Assembly (NCBI RefSeq): GCF_016599855.1
Contig: NZ_CP067041.1
Coordinates: 2,294,001 to 2,358,000 of the forward strand
Direction: 5' to 3'
DNA length: 64,000 nt
Source of the DNA: Bradyrhizobium diazoefficiens
GTDB lineage: Bacteria; Pseudomonadota; Alphaproteobacteria; Rhizobiales; Xanthobacteraceae
Shown here: piece after piece, positions 52,075 to 60,966 of the stretch
Layout: each line of letters opens with the position of its first letter
How positions within the stretch are numbered: the stretch's first letter is position 1
Program-made: the position numbers and the translations under genes
The notes under the pieces: model-generated
Told to the model about the DNA's origin: nothing
The model's database searches: none
What the model saw: the letters and a program-made list of their open reading frames with translations, nothing else

Positions 52075-53495
52075 GTCGAAGTCCTTTCCATCAAGGCATT
52101 TGGTTGTGCCGCCGGGGCTGCGGGCGCGTGGCCCATCACCAGGCGCTCGATCGCCATCACCACCAGCGGCGTTGCGGCGGCAATGTACATGTTGTCGAGG
52201 CCGAAGGGATTGCCGAGCAGGTACCAGAGCGTGGTCGAGACCGCCGCACCGATCAGGCCGGCGGTGGCGCCGCGGTTGCTGGCGAACAGCGGCAGATAGA
52301 AGCCCATCATCGCCACCATCGTGATCGACAGGCGCAGCGCGCGCGTGAAGAACGACAGTTTCAGGATCTCCGGGATGAAGAAGACGAAGATCAGCGGCAC
52401 GATGGCGATCACGATCGAGAACACGCGCGTCATCTTCAACTCGCGCTCCGGCGTCGGCTTCCAATACGGCACATAGAAGTCGCGCACCACCAGCGAGGCG
52501 ATCGCGAGCGCGACCGTGCAGACGCTGACGAAGATCGAGGCAACCAGCGAGGTCGTGACGAAGGCCGAGGCGAGCGGCGGCATTTTCTCCAGGAACACCG
52601 GCAGCGCGTAGAGGCTCTTCATATCGGGATAGAGGAATTTCGCTGCGACGCCGATCAGCGCGAGCAGGAAGCCGAGCGGAAGGCAGAATGCCGCGGCATA
52701 GTAGGTGGCCTTGCGCGCCTGATCGGCGCTCGGCGTCGAGGCGACCGCCTGCACGATGAACTGCGTCGAGAAGATCGCGCCCACCGTGCCGAAGGTCCAA
52801 GCGAAGATGGTCGCAAAGCCGATCTTGCCGTCCCAGCTGAAATAATAGGCCGGCAGCTTGGCCTGCATCGGCGCGATGCCTCCGGTCAGCGACATCGCGA
52901 CCGCGAAGATGATGATGATGCCGACGACCTTGAAGGCGCTGTGCAGGATAGTCACCCAGGCGACGCCCTTCAGCCCGCCGAACACGTAGTAAAAGGTCGA
53001 GACCGCAGCGATGATGCACATCGCAACGGGAAGGCTGACATGCAGCGCGGTGGCGATCGCAGCCGCGCCGCTGACGTAATTGCCAACATTCACCAGCAGC
53101 AGCGCGTAGATCATGATCACGGACACGGTGAGCATGGTCGACTTGCCGTATTTCTGCGCGATGGCGGCCGAGATGGTGTATTCGCCGGAATTGTAGAGCC
53201 TCTTCACCATCAACAGCCCGAACAGCAGGAAGCCGATCGAGGCGCCGAGCACGGCCCACCCCGCGGCCATGCCGGACTGGAACGCTTCCTGCGCCGTGCC
53301 GACGGTCGATTTGGCGCCGACGAATTCGGACATCATCAGCACGCCGACGACGACAGCCGGCATCGCGCGGGACGCGGTCATGAACTGATCGCTGGTCCGG
53401 CTGCGCAGCTTGAATGTGAGCCAGGAGGTGAAGACGATATAGGCGACGATCATCGCGATGACGAGCGTGCTGTCGCCGGTGAGGAGGGCTTGCAT
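52071..53495 (-). CDS. Sodium:solute symporter (SSS family)
   Basis: This 474-aa transporter starts at the ATG preceded by GAGGAAA. It has about 13 hydrophobic segments, beginning STLVIAMIVAYIVFTSWLTF, with the SSS signature area around EFVGAKSTVGTAQEAFQSGM and the mid-protein GGLKGVAWVTILHSAFKVVG. It imports an organic solute with sodium. It leads the operon with the sialidase-like and SDR genes. Confidence 0.9.
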   Translation of the reverse strand: MQALLTGDSTLVIAMIVAYIVFTSWLTFKLRSRTSDQFMTASRAMPAVVVGVLMMSEFVGAKSTVGTAQEAFQSGMAAGWAVLGASIGFLLFGLLMVKRLYNSGEYTISAAIAQKYGKSTMLTVSVIMIYALLLVNVGNYVSGAAAIATALHVSLPVAMCIIAAVSTFYYVFGGLKGVAWVTILHSAFKVVGIIIIFAVAMSLTGGIAPMQAKLPAYYFSWDGKIGFATIFAWTFGTVGAIFSTQFIVQAVASTPSADQARKATYYAAAFCLPLGFLLALIGVAAKFLYPDMKSLYALPVFLEKMPPLASAFVTTSLVASIFVSVCTVALAIASLVVRDFYVPYWKPTPERELKMTRVFSIVIAIVPLIFVFFIPEILKLSFFTRALRLSITMVAMMGFYLPLFASNRGATAGLIGAAVSTTLWYLLGNPFGLDNMYIAAATPLVVMAIERLVMGHAPAAPAAQPNALMERTST

Positions 53496-53558
53496 CGGTG
53501 ACGTTTCCTCTGGTGGCGCGGGATGCGGTGTTGTGAACCCGCTTTCTGCCCGACGGAA

Positions 53559-53575
53559 TGTTCGGAATGCGAACA
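53559..53575. promoter_or_regulatory. Operator-like dyad upstream of the symporter operon
   Basis: TGTTCG-N5-CGAACA is a perfect 6-bp dyad with 5-bp spacer, 64-80 bp upstream of the symporter ATG and upstream of a TTAGATATGATT stretch. The geometry resembles IclR- or GntR-type catabolic operators. The regulator is not in the window. Confidence 0.45.
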
Positions 53576-53694
53576 ATTGTTGTTAGATATGATTAAACCT
53601 GCCTGCGCGCTTTGCGTCAAGGCGCGCGGCATCCCGCCGGCGGCGACTTCTTCGCGCCGGCCTGCATTGCCTCAGCATCTTCAGGTGGTTCCGG

Positions 53695-54843
53695 CTAGTT
53701 CGCCGACAGCGCCGCCTTTGCGACTTCGGCCATCCAGCTGGATGCGACCGGCAGGATCGCGTCGTTGAAATCATAGCGAGGGCCGTGCAGCTCGGCGCCG
53801 TCGCGCAAGGGCCCGTTGCCGATCCAGACGAACGCGCCGGGGCGGTGCCGGAGATAGAACGCGAAGTCCTCGCCCGCCATGCTCGGCGCGAGATCGCGCC
53901 TGACCTCTGCCCCCATCCTATCCGCGGCCATGCGCGCCAGGCCGGCTTCCTCCGGCGTGTTGATCACCACGCCGACGCCCATGACGATGTCGGGCGTGAC
54001 TTTGACGTCGAAACTCGTGGCGATGCCGGCGCAGATCTCGCCGATCCGCGCGACGATGATGTCCTTCACCGCGGCGCGGTGATGCCGCAGCGTGCCGCGG
54101 ATCACGACCTTGCCCGCGACCTGGTTAGGCGCGGTGCCACCCTCGATCGTGCACAGCGACAGCACGGCGGTGTCGAGCGGATCGACGCTACGCGAGATGA
54201 TCGATTGCAGCGCCACGATCAGATGGCCGGCCGCCATCACTGGATCGCGCGTCAGATGCGGCATGCCGGCATGTCCCGCATGGCCCTCGATGGTGATGGT
54301 GACGCGTCCGCCGGAGGCCATCACCACGCCGTCATGGACCGCGATGGTGCCGGCTTCCAGGCCCGGCCAGTTGTGGAAGCCGAAGACGCGATCCATCGGG
54401 AAGCGCTCGAACAGCCCGGCAGTGACCATCGCCCGCGAGCCGCCAAAACCTTCCTCGGCCGGCTGGAAGATGAAATCGACGGTACCGCTCCAATCGGTGT
54501 CGGCGGCGAGCAGCGCGGCTGCGCCGAGCAGCGAGGCGGTGTGCCCGTCATGGCCGCAGGCATGCATCACGCCGGAATTTTTTGAGGCGTAGCTGAGCCC
54601 GGTCTCCTCGGTGATCGGCAGCGCGTCCATATCGGCACGCAGGCCGACGCGCGCTGGCGCAGACCCGCGCGTCAGCGTTGCGACCACGCCGTGCCCGCCG
54701 ATGCCTGACACGAAGGGAATGCCGAGCTCGGCGAGCTTCTCCCGCACGAAGATGGCGGTCGCCTTCTCCTGCAGGGACAGCTCGGGATGCGCGTGCAGAT
54801 GTCGGCGCCACGCGGTCAGTTTCTGGTGCAGCTCGGGGGTCAA
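53695..54843 (-). CDS. M20D amidohydrolase (hippurate/aminoacylase-like)
   Basis: This 382-aa enzyme has a TTG start. It has RRHLHAHPELSLQE at the N-terminus, metal-site GVMHACGHDGHTASLLGAA, EEGFGGSRAM and a dimerisation-domain GHAGHAGMPHLTRDP, ending with a conserved MAGEDFAFYL. The family removes acyl groups from amino acids. Only a TTG, with no clear ribosome site, starts the frame, so the N-terminus is uncertain. Confidence 0.88.
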   Translation of the reverse strand: MTPELHQKLTAWRRHLHAHPELSLQEKATAIFVREKLAELGIPFVSGIGGHGVVATLTRGSAPARVGLRADMDALPITEETGLSYASKNSGVMHACGHDGHTASLLGAAALLAADTDWSGTVDFIFQPAEEGFGGSRAMVTAGLFERFPMDRVFGFHNWPGLEAGTIAVHDGVVMASGGRVTITIEGHAGHAGMPHLTRDPVMAAGHLIVALQSIISRSVDPLDTAVLSLCTIEGGTAPNQVAGKVVIRGTLRHHRAAVKDIIVARIGEICAGIATSFDVKVTPDIVMGVGVVINTPEEAGLARMAADRMGAEVRRDLAPSMAGEDFAFYLRHRPGAFVWIGNGPLRDGAELHGPRYDFNDAILPVASSWMAEVAKAALSAN

Positions 54844-54955
54844 GGCGGAGGCTTTCGGATGGTGTCGGCTGCTATCACTCTAGCCGATTATCTGTGCCCC
54901 ACATCAAGCCTCTTGGAATGCCTCGCGTGCAGCAATGCGCGCGACTTCTATTCTC

Positions 54956-55060
54956 GTCATTCCGGGGCGCGACGAAGTCGCGAGCCCGGAATCATTGCGC
55001 CGCGGAGATCATTGCACAATGGATTCCGGGTTCGCGCCAAGAGGCGCGCCCCGGAATGAC
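54956..55060. repeat. Nested inverted-repeat intergenic element
   Basis: Perfect 15-bp outer arms (GTCATTCCGGGGCGC, 54956-54970, with 55046-55060) enclose 9-bp inner arms (54985-54993 with 55022-55030). Elements with this CATTCCGGGG...CCCCGGAATG layout are dispersed through many rhizobial genomes. Lies between the amidohydrolase and the enolase-superfamily gene. Confidence 0.85.
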
Positions 55061-55072
55061 AGGAGATGGCTA

Positions 55073-56158
55073 TCACGCCAGCTTCGCCAGCCCCTTCCAG
55101 TCAAAGCTGATGCCGTGGCCCGGGCGGTCCGGCGCCAGCGCCTTGCCGTCCTCCAGCACCAGCGGATGCTCGATATATTTGTCCAGCCCGAAGCCGTGCG
55201 CCTCGAGGTAAGAGCGGTTCGGGCAAGCCGCGAGCAGATGCACGGTGATGTCGTGCGCGCCGTGGCTGGTGACGGGCAGGTTGAAGGCTTCCGCTAGCCG
55301 CGCGATCTTCATGAATGCGCTGACGCCGCCGCAATTGGTGACGTCGGGTTCGGGATAGGACACCGCGCCTGATGCGATGTAGTTCTTGAACTCCCACAGC
55401 GAGCGCAAATTCTCACCCGCCGCGATCGGAACGCCGCCGGCCTGCATGACGCGGGCGTGGCCCGTGACATCGTCGGGGATAACAGGCTCTTCCAGCCAGG
55501 TCAGATCATACGGCACGAACGCGCGGGCGGCGCGGATGGCTTCCTCGACCGTCCACTTCATGTTGGCGTCCGCCATCAGAGGAAAGCCGTCGCCGAGATG
55601 CTGCCGCATCGCCGCGACCCGCGCGACGTCGGATTTGAGATCGGGCCGGCCGACCTTCATCTTGATGGCGCGAAAGCCCTTGGCGAGATTGCCGTCGGTC
55701 TGCTTCAAGAGCGCCTCGACCGAGAGATCGAGGTCGATGCCGCCGGCATAGCACGGGACGTGCGCATCGAACCCGCCGAGCAACTGGTACAGCGGCAAAT
55801 TCGCGCGCCGCGCCTTCAGGTCCCACAGCGCGATGTCGAGCGCGGACAGCGCCAGCACCGTCGGCCCACCGCGCCCGCCATAATGCAGGGCCCACCAGAC
55901 GTGATGCCAGATCGCTTCAGTGTCGTCGGCCTCGCATCCCTCGGCGAGTTGCGGGATCTCGCGGTTGAGAATGTCGGCGACAGCCCCGCCATTGCGCCCG
56001 ACCGTGTAGGTGTAGCCGACACCTTCGGCGCCGTCGGCATCGCGGATGCGGCAGGTGATCAGCTCGAACGCCGACATGTCGCCATGGGTGGAGTCGGACA
56101 GCGTGACGGGCAGGGGGATCCGGTAGAGGGCGGATTCGATATTTGCGATGCGTGGCAT
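55073..56158 (-). CDS. Mandelate racemase/muconate lactonizing enzyme family protein
   Basis: This 361-aa enolase-superfamily enzyme starts at the ATG of MPRIANIESALYRIPLP; the longer frame runs into a repeat. The N-terminal capping domain is followed by a barrel with the catalytic lysine region AIKMKVGRP, metal ligands in LMADANMKWT and WLEEPVIPDD and GENL, and a C-terminal VTSHGAHDITVHL histidine. Such enzymes dehydrate sugar acids or racemise acids. The KxK motif and final His fit the mandelate-racemase branch. Confidence 0.88.
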   Translation of the reverse strand: MPRIANIESALYRIPLPVTLSDSTHGDMSAFELITCRIRDADGAEGVGYTYTVGRNGGAVADILNREIPQLAEGCEADDTEAIWHHVWWALHYGGRGGPTVLALSALDIALWDLKARRANLPLYQLLGGFDAHVPCYAGGIDLDLSVEALLKQTDGNLAKGFRAIKMKVGRPDLKSDVARVAAMRQHLGDGFPLMADANMKWTVEEAIRAARAFVPYDLTWLEEPVIPDDVTGHARVMQAGGVPIAAGENLRSLWEFKNYIASGAVSYPEPDVTNCGGVSAFMKIARLAEAFNLPVTSHGAHDITVHLLAACPNRSYLEAHGFGLDKYIEHPLVLEDGKALAPDRPGHGISFDWKGLAKLA

Positions 56159-56191
56159 GTTTCTCTCCGTATTTTTCTTTTTGGTTCGTAC

Positions 56192-56293
56192 TTCGTAGGG
56201 TGGGCAAAGCGAAGCGTGCCCACCAATTCTTGCTGTGCTCGTCGAGAGACCAATGGTGGGCACGGCGCTGCGCGCCTTTGCCCACCCTACGAA
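56192..56293. repeat. Nested inverted-repeat element with 18-bp arms
   Basis: TTCGTAGGGTGGGCAAAG (56192-56209) pairs perfectly with 56276-56293. Inner 11-bp arms are at 56215-56225 and 56254-56264. The GTAGGGTGGGCAAAG core is a common dispersed bacterial repeat. It lies upstream of the enolase-superfamily gene and explains its spurious N-terminal extension. Confidence 0.85.
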
Positions 56294-56306
56294 CTACAGG
56301 CTTGCC

Positions 56307-57500
56307 TCACCGCATCGTCGCCAGCTGCACGGCCAGCGCACATGCCCGGTCGTATTCGTCGAGATTGATCCATTCGTCGATCGTGTGTGCCTCGTTCTGT
56401 CCCGCGCCGAACGTCACCGTCGGAATTCCGTGACGAACCATCCAGTTGGCATCGAGGCCGCCATTGGCGGCGCGGACGTTTGGAGTCCCACCGACCGCGG
56501 ACACCGCCTCGATCGCGCGTTTGACGACGGGCAGGTTCTCCTTCATGCGGAACGGATAATAGTCGGTCTGCGCCTTGAACTTGACCTTGCCGGACTTGCC
56601 TTGCGCGTTCGTGACCTTCTTGGCCGCCTTCTCGAATGCGGCCTTGTAGGCTTTCGTGATCTCCTTGAAGAATTTTCCGTCATGGCTGCGGCACTCGCCG
56701 CGCACATGCACGTAGTCGGTGACGACGTTGGTGGCATCGCCCGCGGGGCGGCCGTCGCCGCCGGTGACCGGGCCGACATTGCTGGTGCCCTGGCTCTTGC
56801 CCTTCACCACCTTGCCGAACCAGCCGCCGGCCTTCACCTCCGCGAGCGCCAGCGCCAGGATCATGGTCGAGGAGATGCCGCGCTCCGGCGCGACGCCGGC
56901 ATGCGAGGCGCGACCAAAGATCTCGACCGTCCAGCGGTCGGCGCCCACGGCGCCGATCACGACGTTGGAGGCGGACCCGCCGTCATAGTTGAAGGCCATG
57001 GCCGGCGCGCCGAGCTCGTCCAGCTTGACGTGGCGCGCGCCATAGAGCCCGCTCTCCTCGCGTACACAGAACAGAAGCGTGATCGGCGGATGATCGAGCT
57101 TCTGCTTGGCAAGCTCCGCGGCCAGCGTCACCAGCACGCCGCAGCCGCAGCGATTGTCGCCGCCGAGCGCGGTCCTGGCCTCGTTGACGATCTTGCGGCC
57201 GGATTTCTTGGGTCTCGCGCCGGCGCAGAGCGGCACCGTGTCCATGTGCGTCATGAACATGATCCGCGGCTGGTTGTGCAAGGCGCCGCGGCCGGGCAGG
57301 TCGACAATGAGGTTGCCGGTCTGGGTCGGCACGGGAATGCGGGTGTTGGCATCGTCGAGCCGGATCGCCTTGGCCGGCACGCCGCTTTCCTTCAGCGCGG
57401 CGGTGAGCTCACGCCCGATCGCCGCCTCCTGTCCGGTGACGCCTTCCACGGCGAGGAAGCGCATGAGGCGATCGGTGGCGGCCTTGGTGTCGACAGGCAT
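56307..57500 (-). CDS. M20-family metallopeptidase (PepT-like)
   Basis: This 397-aa enzyme has metal-site IMFMTHMDTVPLCAG (H and D ligands), then ALGGDNRCGCGV, CVREESGLYGARHV (catalytic Glu-Glu) and a dimerisation part GRASHAGVAPERG. C-terminal FGAGQNEAHTIDEWI supplies the last His. It resembles tripeptidase-T-like M20 peptidases of about 400 residues. Cytosolic, monocistronic. Confidence 0.88.
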   Translation of the reverse strand: MPVDTKAATDRLMRFLAVEGVTGQEAAIGRELTAALKESGVPAKAIRLDDANTRIPVPTQTGNLIVDLPGRGALHNQPRIMFMTHMDTVPLCAGARPKKSGRKIVNEARTALGGDNRCGCGVLVTLAAELAKQKLDHPPITLLFCVREESGLYGARHVKLDELGAPAMAFNYDGGSASNVVIGAVGADRWTVEIFGRASHAGVAPERGISSTMILALALAEVKAGGWFGKVVKGKSQGTSNVGPVTGGDGRPAGDATNVVTDYVHVRGECRSHDGKFFKEITKAYKAAFEKAAKKVTNAQGKSGKVKFKAQTDYYPFRMKENLPVVKRAIEAVSAVGGTPNVRAANGGLDANWMVRHGIPTVTFGAGQNEAHTIDEWINLDEYDRACALAVQLATMR

Positions 57501-57535
57501 GAACTGGGATTCCCTTGATGCTCGAATTGCTCATC

Positions 57536-58783
57536 CTACGAACGCGACGAGGTGCAAGTCAAAAAGATCATCACTCCGGCGAGCAGCGCCGCCGCCATGA
57601 ACAGCAGCACGGCCGGCAGCCCCGCGAACGCCGCCACCGCGCCGGTGACGGACTGCATCAGCGCCGTGCCGAGGAAGAAGGCGAGGTTCACCGCCGCCAA
57701 GGCCTTGCCTGCAACCTGCGCGTCGACCAGCTGCCGGCACATGCCGAACAGCAGCGGCTGGGCGGAGGTCGCCAGCCCAATCAGCACGAACAGCACGAGA
57801 TCGTATTGCGGCGGCATCACCGGCACACCGAACAGCCAGGCGACCGCATAATGCGGCGCCCCGAGCGCCATCAGCGCGACCAGGAACGCCGCGGTCATGT
57901 GCGTACCCGCCACCAGTTCGCGGCGGCGACCGACCTTGCGGTCGATCATGCCCATCAACAGCGGGCCGGCGATCATTGCCAGCGTGTAGGCGCCGAGCTG
58001 GTTACCGGCCTCGACCCGCGTCAGGTCCTTGACCTGCATCAGCCACGGCCCGCCCCACAGCCCGCGCAGCACCAGCGAGGTCGCGAGCGACACCAGCGCC
58101 AGCGCAATCAGCCCGCGGAGCGGCCGCGACAGGCCGAGCCTGAGCACCTCGATCATCTGCGACAGCGGGGAAGCATCGTCCTTGTGCTCGGCCGGCTGGT
58201 TCGGCACCAGCGCGAGTACGGCGAGCGCCACCGCGACGCCGCCGAGTGCGGCGATCCAGAACCCGGCGCGCCAGCCATATTGATCGACCACGAAGGCGAG
58301 CGGGCTCGACGACAACAGCATGCCGATATTGCCGATCGAGAGGATCGCGCCGGACCACAGCCCGAAGCGCGCCGCCGACAATTGCTTGGCCGCAAGCGTC
58401 ATGGGGCACATCAGCATGCCTGAGGTCGCGATCCCCAGCAGCAGCTGCCCGAAGGCAAAGCTCGAAGGCCCCGTCGCAAAGCCCGACGCGACGGCACCGA
58501 CCACGGTGCCCGCCAGCAGGCTCAGCGACACCGGCCGCACGCCGAAGCGGTCCATCGCAGCACCAACCGGAATCTGCGACGCCGCAAAGGCGAAATGATA
58601 AACCGAGGTGAGGCTCGCCAGCGCCTGCGGTTCGATGCGGAAGTCCGCCGCCATCAGGTCGAGGCTGAGCGCCGGGATCGTGCGCAGCAATGTCGAGAGC
58701 ATGTGCCCGCAGGCAAGCGCCACCAGCGCAAAGATCAGCGCGCGGGTGCCATGTCCCGCTTCGTCATTGGCAACCGCACTCAT
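57536..58783 (-). CDS. MFS transporter
   Basis: This 415-aa protein starts at the ATG of MSAVANDEAGHG; an upstream ATG adds a polar leader. Twelve hydrophobic segments begin RALIFALVALACGHMLSTLL. The loop 2-3 motif is seen as VGAAMDRFGVRPVSLS (G-x-x-x-D-R-x-G-R-like). Substrate not predictable; lies 35 bp from the peptidase gene and may be cotranscribed with it. Confidence 0.88.
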   Translation of the reverse strand: MSAVANDEAGHGTRALIFALVALACGHMLSTLLRTIPALSLDLMAADFRIEPQALASLTSVYHFAFAASQIPVGAAMDRFGVRPVSLSLLAGTVVGAVASGFATGPSSFAFGQLLLGIATSGMLMCPMTLAAKQLSAARFGLWSGAILSIGNIGMLLSSSPLAFVVDQYGWRAGFWIAALGGVAVALAVLALVPNQPAEHKDDASPLSQMIEVLRLGLSRPLRGLIALALVSLATSLVLRGLWGGPWLMQVKDLTRVEAGNQLGAYTLAMIAGPLLMGMIDRKVGRRRELVAGTHMTAAFLVALMALGAPHYAVAWLFGVPVMPPQYDLVLFVLIGLATSAQPLLFGMCRQLVDAQVAGKALAAVNLAFFLGTALMQSVTGAVAAFAGLPAVLLFMAAALLAGVMIFLTCTSSRS

Positions 58784-58883
58784 CAGCGTCCCGTCCCGGC
58801 AAGGGCTTTGTGCCGGGTTACATGATCGGGAGAGGCGTGCCAATGGCGGGCGCGGGACCCCGCCATTCCGAATTGCAGCTTCG

Positions 58884-60503
58884 CTAGATCACCGCGCGAA
58901 AAATCAGATACAGGCATCCGGCGATCAGCATGGCCGCGGGCAATGTCAGCACCCAGGCGAGAACGATGTTCCGGATCGTCGCCGTCTGCAGGCCGGAGCC
59001 GTTGGCTGCCATGGTGCCGGCGACGCCGCTCGACAGGATGTGCGTGGTGGAGACCGGCATGCCGTAGAACTCGGCCCCCAGGATCGTCCCGGCCGCCACC
59101 AGTTCGGCCGAAGCGCCTTGCGCGAAGGTCAGGTGCTGCTTGCCGATGCGCTCGCCGACCGTGATGACGATGCGCCGCCAGCCGACCATCGTTCCGAGCC
59201 CGAGCGCGATCGCAACGGAGACCTTGACCCAGTTCGGAATGAAGCGTGTGCCATGCTCGAGGTCGCTGCGATACTGCTTCAGGATCGCGCCGTCGCCTCC
59301 GTCGAATTTGGCACCGGCCTCGGGCAAGAGGCGGACCGCGTCGGAGACCAGGTACATGTCGTTACGCATGTTGGGCGTCGCCGCCGCCGGGATGCGGCTG
59401 ATCGAGCCATAGCTCTTCACCCCGTTCGCGATGTCATCCGAAAGCGCAGCGAGGGCCGCAAACACCTCCGGACGGTTCAGATTGCGGGTCTTCAGCGCAT
59501 CACCGATCAGGCCGCGCGCCTCGCCGGCGTTGCCTTGCTGCGCGCCCTGAGCATGTCCGGCGAACACCGTCCTTGCCTTGCCGGTGATCTCGACAAACCC
59601 TGGCGTGCTCGAATCAGGCATGGTGCGGTTCAGCGCATAGGCGGTCGGCGCCACGCCGATCAGGATCAGCATGATCAGCCCCATGCCCTTCTGCCCGTCA
59701 TTGCCGCCATGCGCAAAGGACACGCCGGTGCAGGTCAGGATCAGGATGCCGCGGATCCACCACGGCGTCTTGCCCTTGGGCTCCTCGTAGAGCTTGCGCA
59801 CGGGAACGATCACTTTCAGCAACAGCAAGAGCAGGGCGGACAGCACGAAGCCGACCGCCGGGCTGAACAGCAGGGCCTTGCCGACGCTGATGGCCTGGGA
59901 CCAGTCGACGCCCGACGTCGCTTGTCCAGCCGGCGCCACCAGTTCGTTGGCAAGGCCGACACCCATGATCGAGCCGATCAGACAATGCGAGGAGCTGTTC
60001 GGAACGCCTATCGACCACGTCGCCAGATTCCAGAGGATCGCGGCAATCAGCAGCGCGAAGATCATGGCGTAGCCGGCCGCACTGCCGACCTGCAGGATCA
60101 GGTCGACCGGCAGCAGCATGATCACGCTGTAGGCCACCGCGCCCGTGGACACCAGTACGCCGAGAAAGTTGAACACGCCGGACCAGATCACCGCAGTGAG
60201 CGGCGGGAGACTGTGGGTGTAGATGACGGTTGCCACCGCATTTGCGGTGTCGTGAAAACCGTTCACGAATTCGAAACCGAGTGCGGTCATGAGCGCGATG
60301 CCCAGCAGCAGCAGCGCGCTGAGCGCCAGCGGCTCGCCCACGCTGTGCGTGTCGGTGAAGATGCCGTAGGCGGCGTAGCCGATGCCGCTGACGAGGAAGA
60401 GCAGAAACACCGCGACCATGCTGACGTGCGGCTTGCTGTGCAGATCGGGCTTGGCGGCGGCTTGCGGGTTCGCGCCTGCGTCGTTCAGTGCGAGATCGGA
60501 CAT
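58884..60503 (-). CDS. PiT-family inorganic phosphate transporter
   Basis: This 539-aa membrane protein starts MSDLALNDAG. PiT signatures are seen in GFEFVNGFHDTANAVATVIY and in the C-terminal repeat AAGTILGAEFYGMPVSTTHI. The middle has SNSSSHCLIGSIMGV, and a long soluble loop (about residues 260-400) interrupts the membrane segments. It imports phosphate with a cation. The loop is longer than in compact PiT proteins. Confidence 0.92.
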   Translation of the reverse strand: MSDLALNDAGANPQAAAKPDLHSKPHVSMVAVFLLFLVSGIGYAAYGIFTDTHSVGEPLALSALLLLGIALMTALGFEFVNGFHDTANAVATVIYTHSLPPLTAVIWSGVFNFLGVLVSTGAVAYSVIMLLPVDLILQVGSAAGYAMIFALLIAAILWNLATWSIGVPNSSSHCLIGSIMGVGLANELVAPAGQATSGVDWSQAISVGKALLFSPAVGFVLSALLLLLLKVIVPVRKLYEEPKGKTPWWIRGILILTCTGVSFAHGGNDGQKGMGLIMLILIGVAPTAYALNRTMPDSSTPGFVEITGKARTVFAGHAQGAQQGNAGEARGLIGDALKTRNLNRPEVFAALAALSDDIANGVKSYGSISRIPAAATPNMRNDMYLVSDAVRLLPEAGAKFDGGDGAILKQYRSDLEHGTRFIPNWVKVSVAIALGLGTMVGWRRIVITVGERIGKQHLTFAQGASAELVAAGTILGAEFYGMPVSTTHILSSGVAGTMAANGSGLQTATIRNIVLAWVLTLPAAMLIAGCLYLIFRAVI

Positions 60504-60571
60504 GTGGATAGCTCGTTGAGTGGATGGACGGCGATGGCATTTGCGGATCGGAGCGAAATGTCCGTCGAGCT

Positions 60572-60940
60572 CTAGGTTCGCTCGAAGGTGTCGACGTTGG
60601 TTGTCACGGCGCGCCACCAGTTCAAAGGCTTGAGTTTTGCGGGATCGCCTTCATTGGCTGCGCTCAGGGCCTGGTCGGCGACCACGAACCAGGCGGTCTC
60701 CATTTTGCCGTGACGCAATAATCCCGTGTAAGAGACCACGCGGTCGCCTGCGACGGACGAGCCGACGGCGACAAATCCGATGCAATTGCCCCTGTGAAAT
60801 CCGGTGACCGGCACCGTTTGTCCGTAAAAGCCGCTGTCTTCGAGCGCGGTCTCGAAATTGCCCTCGATGCGGCCTTCCGCATCGGAGATGATGCGCAGGA
60901 TCGAGCCGAACTGGTTTCGCCAGGTGCCGACCCATGCCAT
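60572..60940 (-). CDS. Avidin-family (bradavidin-like) protein without signal peptide
   Basis: The 122-aa protein opens MAWVGTWRNQFGSILRI, matching the avidin/streptavidin start (G-x-W-x-N-x-x-G-S). It continues EGRIEGNFETALED (avidin GTYTTAV region), has a Trp at TAWFVV (avidin Trp97-like) and ends LNWWRAVTTNVDTFER (avidin DDWKATRVGINIFTR, Trp110-like). The strand carrying avidin Trp70 reads FVAVGSSVAGDRV with no Trp. Biotin binding may be weak or altered. Unlike secreted avidins, no signal peptide is seen at this start. Confidence 0.78.
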   Translation of the reverse strand: MAWVGTWRNQFGSILRIISDAEGRIEGNFETALEDSGFYGQTVPVTGFHRGNCIGFVAVGSSVAGDRVVSYTGLLRHGKMETAWFVVADQALSAANEGDPAKLKPLNWWRAVTTNVDTFERT

Positions 60941-60966
60941 ACTGGTTCTCCACGGTCATTTGACCG

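Noticed and set aside
50890..53259. 789-aa open frame that seems to fuse a long Arg/His-rich region to the sialidase-like protein
   Set aside because: The N-terminal 395 residues are a shadow of the symporter gene on the same strand in another frame. The real start is the ATG at 52074, coupled by ATGA.
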